Positions 38,796 through 50,716 are shown, counted from the first letter of the stretch. The stretch is 64,000 nt of DNA from Tigriopus japonicus (GCA_010645155.1 CM021319.1:4372094-4436093); one strand, 5' to 3'. Translations and numbers: made by a program. The notes: generated from the letters alone by a model not told the origin.

Positions 38796-40912
38796 TGTAT
38801 AAATCATTGCGAAAAAATGCCAACTAGACTTCAAAGTTCGGTGCCTCTTCGAGTTAAAATGGATGCTCTCAAAAAGAACCCGAGAAAAATAATTTCAAAT
38901 TTCAGACGTTGACCAACAGATGTTGACAAAGCAAAACTAGCCAAACTTTACAGGATCCTGAAATTGTCATTGCCACTTTAACTATGGTATACTTCGGATG
39001 TAGAACCCGTTCTGGTTCTATCTACGCATGTATCTGACTTGAATGAACAGAAAAAGCCAAGAGAACAAACAGAATCTTTCTTTGGAAGCGGAAAAGCAGC
39101 ACAAAAATGGGAAAGTTGGCTCCAGCGGTTAATACGCTAGGAATCCGACTACGTGTTCGTGACCCTCCCTCCCCTTGGTCCCTTCTTCTTGGTCGTATTT
39201 TCCACTTGTTTTGTTCCTTCGTTGCGTCGAGACTTGGTAGAAGGCAGGAGCGCAAAGCAAGGCAACTGAAGTACCATACCGAACGAGGAAAAGGACGACG
39301 ACGAGGACGACGACGAAGAAGAAGAAGAAGATGAGTGGAAGGAGAAAGAGAAGCAAGAATGGAACGATTTCACCACCGCCGCAAAGGAACATCAGGGTCC
39401 AGGAAGAGACCCGGTTGGCCCGAGTTCCGACCAAGCGATGTCTCTCAAATAGAAGACAATCATTTTGGCACATGTAAGCTTGTCGTTGGGCTTAGAAAAT
39501 GTCCGTCCGGTCAAGGGAGAAGAGTTTCTTCCAAGGCTACGAACGTGTAGCACTCACTGCCGAAGGTGGTCTTCTTCACATTATTCTCAACCTTGGGTTA
39601 GAGACCGAGGGGCCTCTTAAAAGGGGCGAATGAACAAGTGCATTTCGCCTGCGTCAAATAAAAACAGAGGAGAAAACAGAAAAGAAGAGTGCACGACCGG
39701 GGAAGACCCCGATAGTTCCATTCAGCAGATCACCTATTAACGAGGAAGCTTCCACTCATATTATGTTCCACACCATCGCCATTGTAACAGTGGCCTCGGT
39801 GTGTTCCTCTTGAATGCTTTGCGAACTGCCTTTTCTCCTTACCAGCCTATCACATTTTAGTCCCCATCAACGATAGTTTCAACATTCTAACCCAATCATT
39901 CCTTATGATGTTGATTGAAGGGCACACATGAACAACAGACATAATGGTACCATTTTAATGGTAACTTCATTTTGAAAGGGTCTACTTCGTTCCCCCGTCA
40001 TTGGGCAAAACCGAGATCCTTGGCAAAACGCACGCTTTCCATTCTTACATTTCATGACTAGTATCCTTGTTTTCAGTCGCAATAGGTTCCAAATTGACCG
40101 TGGAAAAACATTTTCAGTTAAATGTTGATCTTGTTTCGTGTCACTTTGTATTTTTTGGATACAAAAGAGTCAATTGGCACTCGATTCTGAGTTATCTGAT
40201 CTCCCAAATACCTAAGTGAGCAAGTCAGCCAAATTGCTCCCAGTTAACAATAGGGGTTAATTTTTGGAGTAATCGAATTCATAGAGGAGGCAAAGGCCTT
40301 CTGAAGAGTACAATTACAGTGTCGGCACTGAGGTTCAACGGCAAATTAATCGATGACTTACTTTTTGACCTGCGAGCAATCAGCGTTCAACCACTACATA
40401 ACAATGCACCAACTAACCAAAATGAGACTTTGAAATTATACATTTATCACTCGGTGTTCACTTCGTGTAAATAAAATATGATACCATGGGAATAAACAAG
40501 GGTGTTTAATACCCAAAAATGTTTGAAAAAAGCTGCAGTAGATACCAAAGCATAAGTAACTTCACTCACATTTTGTCTCACATGATCGACAATTCATGGA
40601 AAATATTGTGGATTCAAAAAGACGTCAATTTCTTATTTTCAAACAGGACCTTTGAGAAACATCTCGTTCTTCAAATAACGATTGAATTGGCAAAACTATG
40701 ATTCTTTTATTATCAAAGCCGGTTCATCAGCCATGAGCAATTGCCCATTGATTATATAAGTCCAGCAAAGTTTGAATCGAAAACAAAGCTAAAATCTTTA
40801 GAAATGAATGATTGAACGTTTTATAGCATAAAGAAACACCCTATTTTTAAAAAAAATGTTCTCTAGTTTGGCAAATCAATGCATTTGAATTCTGCCATCT
40901 ACTATTCAAGGT
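38796..40912. other. Intron/intergenic DNA with a GA-rich tract
   Basis: The stretch about 39285-39360 is a purine-rich tract (GACGACGACGAAGAAGAAG) that produces spurious long open frames on both strands. No gene is supported. The rest has no clear structure. Confidence 0.4.
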
Positions 40913-41482
40913 ACACACGGTGTGTATTTGAGCTCAAGAAGTCATTTTTAAATTCCAAAAACTTTTGAAACCACTTTTGAGGTGTTAATGCAATACTGCA
41001 TATGAATTTAAATTCTGCAAATTAGGTCACGGGCAAAAATACGTTATAAGGTCACTTAAAACATACTAAAAGATAACTGTTTGAACATTTTCTTCAATCC
41101 GATCCTCAAGTAGTCGTATGGGTGTGTCTACCTAAAATATTGTCGAAATCTATTTCGCCATTTGTCTGAATTGATGTAATGACCCTCTCGTTTGGTCCTT
41201 CGAGAATGGCGATCAAAAAGGCCGTTGAAAATAGATCCACGAAATAGATTTTCAAAATATTTGAGAACAACACTGATCTTACTACATCTAAGACTTAAGG
41301 CAAAATAATTTTTCAAATATTTATTTTTAAGTCCGCTTTAAGTAACATGATAGTGTTTTTGCTCGTGACCTATTTTACCGAATTCAAATAAATATTCTGC
41401 ATTGCATTCACATCTCAAAAGTGGTCTCAAAAGTTGTTGGAATTTATAAATTACTTCCTGAGCTCAAAAACACACCGTGTAC
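40913..41482. mobile_element. Foldback element, family copy 2
   Basis: The left end ACACACGGTGTGTATTTGAG followed by CTCAAGAAGTCATTTTTAAATTCC is mirrored by GGAATTTATAAATTACTTCC and TGAGCTCAAAAACACACCGTG at the right. The arms are about 190 bp and share AGGTCACGGGCAAAAA-type blocks with the copy at 38233-38795. No coding capacity is seen. It lies about 450 bp from the 3' edge of the N-terminal exon of the BAH-domain gene. Confidence 0.8.
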
Positions 41483-41925
41483 AGACAGAGAACTCTTGAG
41501 AATCTACGTCGAACATTTAAACTCTCGCACTGAAAAAAAACGCAAGCCACAGCGACGATGCGATAAAACTGTAAGAACACTCCAGCTCAGTAATACCAGC
41601 AATACTGGGGCTCTAATACATCAACTGGCAAACTAGAAGAAGAAAACATCTACTCTTCCATGCCATTTTTTCGACTACAAGGCCATCTTGCACATCACAG
41701 CGTGCGCGTTGGGAGATGCAATCTGACGACGAAATGAAGACAAGAAGACAAAAACGTGGATCAAAAAGTGTCATTTCACTTAGAAATTAGGGTAGAGGAA
41801 ACCAACCGCGACGAGTAAAGCGACAAGACAAGAAGAAGCGTAAAGAAGATTACCAAGTTTGGAATGATTTCTGACGGCACTCCTATAATCAGGACTCTAA
41901 TAGTAAAAACAGCGTGAGCGCCTAC

Positions 41926-44900
41926 CTGTTGAACTGACTGATTTCCTCTGCTACCAGATCGTGGCACCATTGAAGTAGTGGTGGAGATGGTTTCAAATCG
42001 GTGATGGACCACTTGATGGTGATGAATTACCCTGCCACTGTCCATAATTTGCACATCTACCTTATTCATCTCCGTTTTCAAAGCCATCGGATTTTCAGCA
42101 CTAGGTAAAACAGCTTGGGCTGCTCCTGGGATACGCGACACAATACCCTCACTTCGAGCTCCTTCGGTGAAGATGGTTTCAATCTCGTCGTCGTCATCAT
42201 CATTGTCAACAACTTCAATTCGCTTACTTTCAATGTCACTTTCTCCTGAGGTGACATCCGAGGCACTGTCATCACCACTGCTGCTTGAACTGCTACTCAA
42301 ATCCACATTGATGTTCTTCTTGCGTTTCTTCTTTCGCTTTTTCCCCTTGAGACTCTCGTCATTTTTGAGGAAACCAGATTGCAGTTTCTTCTTTTGAGCT
42401 CCACTTCCAGAGATGGGAGTAAGGGCGCATTTTTCCAATTTTCGCTTTTTGGGTGGAAGCTTCTGAGACTTCTCATCCTTGCCCAACAAACCACTGTTGT
42501 TTCCGGCTTTTTTCATGGCACTAGCAATGAGTAAAGACTTGATCCGCTCATCCTCTATCTCAAAGATGATCGGTTGTTGTTCATCCGGTGGCAAAGAGGA
42601 AGAAATCTTTCGCTTCTTTAGCGTGGGGGAAGACATTGCTGTGAGGATCGCTGCCGATTTCTTGCCAGTCTTGGAGGCCTTTTCGCCTTGTTTGGGTCCC
42701 AACTTTTTTGATCCTCGCTGGGTTGAAGGGACAGTGACAATTGGCTTGGCTTGGTCAGTTTTCAGCGCCAAAGCCTTAATTGGATTCAATGGCGGTGACT
42801 TCAACTGCGAGTAGCTAGCTGACATGATGGCCGATGCGTTTAAGCTTGCAATGCGCTTCTTTACAATCATATCTCTGATATCCATTTTGAACTCATCTTT
42901 TAAGGTCTTCTTCTTCTTTTGATGTTTAAAGCTTTGCGATGTCTCTTTCTTGGCGTCCGAATCAGTATCTGACCCGTCTGACAGTTGATTCTCATCATTA
43001 CTACCATCTTGCTCTAAGGGGGTACGGCTTCGCTTCAGACTCTTGAGTTGGGGTGGCTTTTTCTTGGAGGAGGTGGATGGCTTACTCTTTGTTTTGGGGA
43101 ATTTGAATTTCTTTTCCACCTGACGCTTGGTTTTTGCGGCTTTTGCTTCTCTTTCTTCTTCTTCATCTTCCTCCTCCTCCCCATCCTCCTCGGTCTCAGA
43201 AACAGATCTCTGTTTCTTAGGGGCTAACCTGGACTTCGGAGGAGGCTTTTTCACGAGCTTTTTGGCCTTTTTGGTTTTCGGACTCTTCTCTGCATCAGAC
43301 TCATTTTGACCTCCGCTTACTTCTCCTTCCTCATTTTGGTCAGGGTCTTGTTCATCTTCATCTGCGTCCTCATCCCCTTCTTTTGCTTCTCGCATCTTGG
43401 CTGTGGCACTACGTCTAGGCTGAGGTTTGCTTGGTTTTGGGTCTTTGCTGTCCTTAGATGTCATGGGGCTTTCGTTCTTCTTTAATTTGGCCGCGTTTTT
43501 CGCCATTGACCCTCCTTTGGAGGAAGGCAAATCTTGATCATACATGCAATGCATGACTGCTGCGGCATTTAAAGATGCTGCACGACGCGGAGGAGCGCCC
43601 CAAAAGCCAAGGCTTTGCATCTGTTTCAACTTCTTTTTGGCCATCAAAGCCTTTGAGACCGTTTTGGTCTTCTTCATCGTGGACTTGAGTTTGGCTGCAG
43701 TTTTCTTAGCAATCACTTTTTCTCTTCCCTTGTTGCCCTTCTTCGGATTTCTCTTGTCAAGCTCATCTTCAGAAGAATCGTCTTCCACCTCTGAAGAGGA
43801 TACAGGGTTTTTACCTTTTAGAGGAGATCGCTTTTGGAATTTGCGCATCTTGTGTGCCGAAACTTGAGAAGAGTTTTTGTTGCCCTTAGGCTTACCATTT
43901 TTGGCTTTTGAATTTTCGTCCTCGGAATTTGACGATGACTGATCTTCTGACGAAGAATCATTGACTCGCGATTTGACTGGCATCTTTTTGGAGGTCCGAG
44001 CGACCTTGCTATTCACTTTTGGGACTCTACTTTTCTTTGGTGTTTGTCTCTGGGAAGACCTACTCCTCACGTTATCTTCTTCATCGTCCGTATCACCGTT
44101 GTCGTTGTCTTCTTCTTCCTCCTCTTCCGATGTTGGAATACTGGAGGCATCGGCTACAACATTCGATTTCCTTCCACCACCTGCCTTCTTGACTGCTTTC
44201 ATTGAGGACTTTGCAGTTAGTCTGGTCGGTATTTTACTCTTTGGAGCAATCGCAACGCGAGATTTGCGGCTGGATTTTGCTGGTTCGTTTTCTTCTTCCT
44301 CTTCTGCCGAGGACACTTCGTCACCGGACGATGAATTTATTTCACCGTGATCGGAGAGGTTAGTCGCATTTCGGACACTCTTAGCTTTTCCAGGTGGGTT
44401 GCTACTTACAGAAGGATTGGCCTTTTTCTTGGTCAGGCCCCGCTTGGAGCCTGATCCTCCTTGTTTCTTCTTGGGCGGGGACTTGCGTTTAGTTGTTTCT
44501 TCTTCAGACTCGTTGGCTTCATCTTCGTTTTCGGATGGCTCCTCGTCTTCCACCACGGGCGTTTTCCTTCCACTGGCCGCTGGTTTCTTCGAGGTGGCAA
44601 CTTTTTTGTTGGCACCTTTCCCGGGCGACGATCGCTTGGCTACAGACGTCTTAGGCGAGCTCTTTCTTTTGGTTCCAGAAGCTGATTTTGTTTTGGGTGA
44701 TTTGGCAGGGGTGGGCCCCGACTTCTTGCCACCGGAGGACGGGGATTTGACAGACTTCTTCTGAACTAACACCGACACGCCACTTTTTTTGGTCTTGCTC
44801 GGACTTTTGATTGAGCCCGACCCACTCGAATTGGCGGGCGATTTTCTGCCTTTTTTCACGGATTTCCCAACACTGGCGGCGGCATTACTTTTACTGCTTC

Positions 44901-45285
44901 CACCCGCAACACCTTCGATTGACTTCTTGGCAGCGGCCTTGGGCTTAATTGGGGAGGAGGGTCGACTCTTTTTCGACTTCTTTGGCCCGCCTCCGGCGCC
45001 CCCGCGACTCACATCACTGCCCGCCCCACTAACACTCGCAACATCAGCACCGACAACATTCGAGGGCGAAGTCGATAAGGGCGGAACGGAGGCTCCTCCA
45101 CCACTACCACTGTTATTAACACTACCACCAAGACCCCCTCCTCGAGCTTTGCCCGACGACGTGGGTGTCACCTTTTTGTTGCCTTTCATGTCAGGTGAGG
45201 CCTTCTTGGCGAGTTTCACACCTTTCACTGCACTTTTCTTGGACTTATCTGGAGGCGTTTTCACCATTTTCTTTTGAACACCCAT
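41926..45285 (-). CDS. Winged eye/BAHD1 homologue, large N-terminal exon (Lys/Ser-rich, ASLNA motifs)
   Basis: The start codon at 45285 opens a frame of 1120 codons up to a donor CAACAG|GTAGGC at 41926; the frame itself runs on to a stop at 41776. The sequence is rich in Lys, Ser and acidic runs, with many predicted nuclear signals (KKKRKLEK, GKKRKKKRKK). Two conserved spots interrupt the low complexity: GFWGAPPRRAASLNAAAVMH (about residue 565) and VKKRIASLNASAIMSASYSQ (about 810). Vertebrate BAHD1 carries the same pair of 'RLASLNAxA' motifs in its N-terminal half. The donor leaves phase 0, matching the exon at 31110-30951. The joined protein would have about 2269 residues, nearly three times human BAHD1. 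The tail beyond the donor (hydrophobic, 50 residues) is probably intron read-through; alternatively this is a separate single-exon gene. Confidence 0.82.
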
Positions 45286-48214
45286 CGTGAGCGACGAGTT
45301 TCACAGACCGCATGAAGGACACGGCCACCATCGACCGAGTCCAACTCTCAACTGAAGCAAGTCATTCACAATCATCCGAGTTTGGCCAAAGTTAGGGTGG
45401 ATTTTGAGTCAAAAGTTGTTTCGAAATGGGCCAAATCCAGGAACGCAACTCGGGTTAGGGGATGGATTTTCTTAATGACCATTTTGGTATACACTGCTAA
45501 GGCAAGGATCACTCAACGAAGGACAAATCACAAAAAAATACTTACTAACATGAAAAAACAATTAGAGTAGAATAATGTTTTATTGTTCCGTAAATGCTCT
45601 AGCACTTATGGTACCTTTCATAATCAAATAATATTTCAGAGATTTTTAAAGGACACATTGAAGATGGTTATCTTTTCCAGTTGCATGAAAGTGCTCCCTC
45701 TCTCAGAACAATAAACATCAGTGCCATTTCTTTGCGTTTGGTACAATATCCTCTAGTTCAGCAACCCTGCTCTTCACACACACAACCCCGCAGTGAGAAT
45801 ACGAGGAAGAGAAGGTGGACGAGGCCACTGCGACATCAAAAGGAGGAGGAGGAGGAAGAAAATGATGATGAGAGCGCCAGAAAGAGCGCGAGTACATCAG
45901 TACAAGCTCAGGAGGACAGAAGAAAGAACCGTCCCGACCTGGATATTGGCTTTTCTAGCCAAGGCCTCACCTTACCGTTGGACTTAACCACTCAACCGAT
46001 CCCTAGACCGTGAGGGCGAGCAAAAGTCTGCAGGAAATCGCAAAGTGAGAGGCAGACCGATGGAAGGAAAGGTGGGTGCCAAAGACAAACACCGGATCGA
46101 CTTTTGAAGGCCGACAGGAAGACCCAACTCGGCTTTGGGTGTACATCCATGAAGTCAAGCAGCGCCAATGGACTGGACATGTGTGTTGTGCACACTTTGG
46201 CTCGCCCGCGAGGATCGCCCTGGGAAGCGGAGCAATAGAGAGAACTGGCACGCTACGAAAAAAAAAATTGTCCTCGCCTCCCTCCCTCCGTCCCTCTCTC
46301 TCTCTCTCTCTATCTTGCCTCAATGACGGGAAACATTTATTTTGTGATCGTTGATATGATGATGGGTGGTATTTTTTCACCTTTTTTCATTGAGATTCAC
46401 TCCGCTCAAAACTCCGCTCACCATTGTCTTCAATGTTCGCGCGTTTTGACCCTTATGGCTCATAATTTCATAATTGGGCATCCGGAATAAAGGGGAGCGG
46501 TTCCCATATCAACAAGATTATTGAATGAAGAGAAACCAATCAAACCACGATTCTATAAGTTGCTTAAAATGTAACTTTACACGTGTATATTTGAAAACTT
46601 TAGTTGATATCCTAGCCATATTATAAGAAGGAGCATAAATCAGAACTAGCGTTCGTGAAGTTAAGTGAAAACATTAAAAAAGTGCATAAGAGACAACTTT
46701 GGGGAGCAAAAAATCTTCATTTTTATTGTTTATGTGTTTTATATGTTTCCCCAAAGGATTGCTAATTTGGTGAAAACTTATCAGTTTAGATATTTTTGGC
46801 AAAGTTGGTGTTTTGCAAATGCACGTTTTTTAAGGAAGATTGGTGGACCAAACATCAGAAATGGTTATGTGTATGCAATTACGTTGATGATTAACTTTCT
46901 TTACGTGGAATCCCATTCCTTGGAGCGGTAATAAAAAGTCTGCAAACCAACCAAAAAAGATTGTTGGCAAAATTTGGAAAATAGCCATCTTTTAAAATGT
47001 TCTGTCTCTCAGTTGAGGGCACTACTAATGCAGTTTTTTAGAGCAAAATATGGAACTATAAACATGGATTGATCAACGCATAGTTTGTCTTGTCAAAATC
47101 TACACTTTCAACTAATTCCAACTGGCACATGTACGAGCCAATTTTGTGGTGAACACCTACGTCCTTATCAATTGAATAACTTACTGTTTCTGCAACGATA
47201 ATGATGCTAAAGCATCGCGACAATAAACATTCATACAATTATGGTTTTCTCGTCACAAGTACGAGGAACGAATCGAATAGTAGTTTCCACTTCAATAATC
47301 AATGAAACATCACAGACGACTTTTTCCAAATATATTTCTCAATTTAATATTAATTAAAATCTAACTTTTCACAAAAATTGTAAATTTTGTTTGTTTGTTG
47401 AATTTGTCAAGCCAACATAAAAAGTGGATTAATCAAAAGGTTCCAAAATTGAGGGTTGTAGAAAAAGCCCCTATTTGAATGATATTTTTGTGGAATAAAT
47501 ATGATGGTTTAAATCTGCCTATGATCATAAAGGGATTGACGAATGGTAAGGTCCAAAAAATGCAAAACATAAGGTAGCATCTAGCATTTACAAAACACAT
47601 ATTTCACACTTTCTATCACATAAAACTATTTTGACCACACAAAGCCGTATTTTTTAGCATACAAAAAAAAAACATATTTTCCCGTCTTTTGGTCATAACT
47701 AGGGCTCGGAATGAAGTTTCAAAATGCAAACTCTAACAAAAAATGCAGCTTTTGGTATTTTAATAAAATTCAGCTACTTTCTGACTCTTTTTGCAACCAA
47801 CAACGACCCTTGTCCGTTTTTTGTATCAATCACTTCAATCCTGCGAGAAATTGTTCGAATTACATTACAGGAACTTTTAAGAGTACGAATGGTGTTTTAA
47901 TTCTAAAATAATTTGTCCAAAGCAAACCTGTGTTCTTAGGAAAGCCAAAGGTTACAGGGCTGGCCGTCCAAGCGTAGAATTTGGCGGTTTTACATAAACA
48001 ATGTCCATTTTAGGTCTCTGTATATTCATATGTATCGAATATCCTTAAAAGACACAGTCTACTACCATCAACTTACTCAACTGCAAAAGGACATCATCGT
48101 CCCCGGCCCCATAATGGCCATCCCCATAATGTCTTGCATTTGTCCCTCAAAGGGAGTAGGGCAGAATTTTGGGTCCGAATGGACTGTTTAGTCTCCAAAT
48201 GTATCTCACTTTTA
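45286..48214. other. 5' flank of the BAH-domain gene and spacer
   Basis: A (GAG)n-like tract lies at about 45838-45860 and a (CT)n tract at about 46290-46312, the latter within 1.05 kb upstream of the start codon. At about 46890-46940, TTAACTTTCTTTACGTGGAA and CCCATTCCTTGGAGCGGTAA belong to a dispersed short repeat seen also at 50.7 kb. No other coding sequence is supported. Confidence 0.4.
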
Positions 48215-48562
48215 AGTAGTGATGGACCGAAAGGGCTCATAACCGAAACCGAAAGTTTCGGCCGAAAGAGGGCTTAACCGAAACCGAAACCGAAACCGAA
48301 AGCAGCTGATTACAAAATTGTTCAAATGCAAAATCTGCCTTAAAAATTAGAATGCTGATGTGTTCGATGTTGGGTAGTCGCAAATTTTGAAAAATCTGAA
48401 AACTTAACTTTCAGAGGTTTTTGGACCATTTTTTTTGATTTTGTTGTCAAACTCCATTTTACATAGTGCTTGTCTGCTTTCGGTTTCGGTAGGCATAACC
48501 GAAACCGAAACCGAAATTTCGGCCATAATTTCGGCCGAAAGCGCTTTCGGTCCATCACTACT
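48215..48562. mobile_element. Terminal-inverted-repeat MITE with internal CCGAAA repeats
   Basis: The element begins AGTAGTGATGGACCGAAAG and ends with the exact inverse CTTTCGGTCCATCACTACT (19 bp without mismatch). Inside each end are runs of AACCGAAACCGAAACCGAAA on one side and their counterparts on the other. The length is 348 bp and the interior is non-coding. The perfect tips suggest recent movement compared with the other elements here. A flanking duplication is not obvious. Confidence 0.85.
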
Positions 48563-48689
48563 TTCAAGGATAGGTCAAAATAAGTCTAAGTAGTGTGCAA
48601 CCATAAGTATGTATGTGCAAACTTCTGGAATCACTCCCAATACGAGAGCTCTCTCATTCCTGTGATGTTCCTAGTCAAGGACCCTTGTC

Positions 48690-49600
48690 CTAGTGCATCA
48701 TTTTTGGACTTGCTCGAACTTTTGCAAACCTGCCGAACTCATTGGAGCCCAAATGGGTTATTATATTATATTCAAGATGTGGCTGAACAATCAACTTGTA
48801 CAAAGTCAGCACCGTAACACTATCCCTGGACTTGAAAATGCGATAGACCCAGCCACACGCTTGAGATGACTTACCTACTTTCAACTGGATATGCTCATCG
48901 AACTTTATATCATCTTGGATGACAATGACTCAATGCTTTATAGATGACACCTGCTCAATATTACAACCTTCATTGTCTTTGAGTGGAACATATAGTTTTG
49001 ACGCCCCATACGTCATTGTGCGGAATTTCATCCCGTTTAAACCCATCTTACAACACAAGAGTAGACTTTCTCCAAGCCATCGATTAGTCTTTTAGAACCT
49101 TGACCATTCCTTAAACTAACCAATTTTAGCATCATCAGCATTTTAAGAAATACTGGCTTTGTACTTAACTTCTGAAGAGGAGCAATAATAAAGGATAAAA
49201 AAGGAGCGGACCCAAAATTGAGCCTTGAGGAACACCTGACAAGACATCTTACATGCAACTAAATGATCCTTCAACCTTAACCATTTGCTTCCTTTCACTA
49301 ACGAAGCTTTCAATCCAATTCAGAACCTTACCCTGGATCCCAAACTCTTTGAGTTGATTGAGCAAATGTCCACAATCCATCCTATCAAAGGCCGTGGCAA
49401 AGTCAAGATAGAAATGAGCTCGAAAGCCCAAGGGGAATGAATTTATGGACTTCCGAATAATGTCAAGCTTGGACTTCATGATCTTCTCAAAAACCTTTGC
49501 AAAACTGGAAAGCAGAGAAATGGACCTAAAATTACAAGGGAGACCTCAGGGGGATCTGAGACTCATCAGAAACTGAGATGCCACACCATCGGGTCCAGGG
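48690..49600 (-). pseudogene. LINE reverse-transcriptase fragment, broken
   Basis: The minus strand reads, across several frameshifts and stops, ALEFPGPDGVASQFL (reverse-transcriptase entry), FRSISLLSSFAKVFEKIM, LDFATAFDRMDCGHLLNQLK and FGIQGKVLNWIESFVSERKQ (palm, first Asp), a degraded QGSILGP segment and then GMKFRTMTYGASKL and SRDSVTVLTLYKLIVQPHL. This is a jockey/CR1-like element distinct from the LINE at 14.9-18.0 kb. The endonuclease and 5' region are absent, and it cannot be functional. Confidence 0.85.
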
Positions 49601-49625
49601 AACTCGAGAGCTTTATACTCTTGAT

Positions 49626-49712
49626 GGTAAATTTACCCCAATATTTGGACTGGCCATAGAGACAAAAATAATCTAACAAAGGCACAGAAAAAGCTCTAAC
49701 AAAATATTATCG
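49626..49712. repeat. Dispersed repeat, copy B
   Basis: Inverse of the repeat at 8490-8590 (GGACTGGCCATAGAGAC, AATAATCTAACAAAGGCACAG, AAAAAGCTCTAACAAA). In both locations it adjoins the 5' side of fragments of the same LINE family. Confidence 0.55.
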
Positions 49713-50300
49713 ACCATGACTAGAACGGGCAATAATATTCAATCAAATATTTAAATATTTCTTTTAAAGTTGTTGCTATATTTTAGCAGATTTTAAATGC
49801 TAGGAAATTTTCTCCCAAAGTTAATGGAAAATCACCTTTTTCATTAATTGTTCATAGAACGTTTATGAGTACAATACATTCGTTGAATTTTGTTGGCGAC
49901 TCTGTTCATGAGGGCTGCACATTTCATGAAAATGCATTTTAGTTCACTTTTTCCGATGGTTTTGCATTTTTTCTCTATCTTAATTGAAATGCATTTTTTA
50001 CATTTTGTGGCGTTTTAATCGAAATTTTGTGCATTTTCTGGCATTTTTTCTCCTTTATTTGCATTTTGGCTTTATCAAAATTTGGTGTTTTCCCCATTTC
50101 TTAAAGAACATTTAAGTTTTCAAACCTTTGAAATTTTCGCCAAATTGAACAACTTTCTTTTCTTTCTACCCTTTGGGATGCTTGCCTGTCATTGTTTTTC
50201 AGTTGAGAGGTTTTCATGATCGCTCACATCTATTCAAGTGCAATTCCTTGATTGGATGAAAGATATAAAAAGATTTAAAGTCTTTGTGTCCGATTTGCTT
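49713..50300. other. AT-rich spacer with irregular GCATTTT repeats
   Basis: Between about 49925 and 50070 the motif GCATTTT/GCATTTTTT occurs about eight times at irregular spacing. This resembles, in reverse sense, the AAAAGTGCAAA runs at 18.9 and 19.7 kb only loosely. No gene is supported. Confidence 0.4.
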
Positions 50301-50319
50301 AGTAGGATTTTTTAAGGAA

Positions 50320-50440
50320 GCCAGAGTGGCCACGCGTACTAGCGCGTTCTTAAAAGTGCCGAGTGTAAGTGCTTCCCCAGACGGCGTAGGTTCGAATCCT
50401 GTTGGGGGTCGGATTGAAGCTGTCGGGAGAAATCCTCCAA
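50320..50440 (+). mobile_element. tRNA-like (class II) pol III head, SINE-type
   Basis: GAGTGGCCACGCGTACTAGCGCG (about 50327-50347) resembles a box A with an extended D arm. GTAGGTTCGAATCC (about 50387-50400) is a good box B, with a T stem that pairs. The separation, with a stretch that could form a long variable arm, recalls leucine or serine tRNAs. The acceptor stem does not pair, so it is not called as a tRNA gene. It is followed immediately by LINE coding sequence. Confidence 0.55.
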
Positions 50441-50697
50441 ATCCTAAGGAATCAAGGCTAATTCGAACAATGAAGTCCTCCTCTCTTCTTTATCGGGCTC
50501 CTTCATTGTTCACTTCATTGTTCAATTTGTTGCCCATTAATCTTCGTCGGGAATATGTAGGAGCTGATCCTCTAACAGCATTTAAGGCAGGATTGGACAA
50601 ATTCTTAAATACTATTCCTGACCAACCCACTATACAAGGGTTGTATAGATCTGCCAACAGTAACTCATTGGTAGATCAAATTTCATATAAACATTAA
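50441..50697 (+). pseudogene. LINE reverse-transcriptase extreme C-terminus
   Basis: The plus-strand frame reads SLLYRAPSLFTSLFNLLPIN, LRREYVGADPLTAFKAGLDK and FLNTIPDQPTIQGLYRSANS, then NSLVDQISYKH and a stop. The pattern 'LFNxLP..LR....FKxxLDxFLxxIPDxP..QG' is the usual end of jockey/CR1-type element polymerases in arthropods. Only the last 75 or so residues are present, so it is a 5'-truncated insertion or part of a composite SINE. Confidence 0.75.
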
Positions 50698-50716
50698 TTA
50701 TTGAAACTATAATAAT

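Noticed and set aside
39107..39473. Overlapping Ser- and Arg-rich frames on both strands
   Set aside because: They come from a GACGAC/GAAGAAG purine tract; both strands stay open for compositional reasons.
41776..41925. Hydrophobic C-terminal 50 residues as a membrane anchor of the Lys-rich protein
   Set aside because: A donor site (CAG|GTAGGC) precedes it, and a membrane tail makes no sense on a nuclear, lysine-rich protein with BAHD1 motifs; read-through into the intron is simpler.
50320..50400. Functional leucine or serine tRNA gene
   Set aside because: Boxes A and B are good, but the acceptor arms do not pair and the anticodon arm cannot be placed with confidence.
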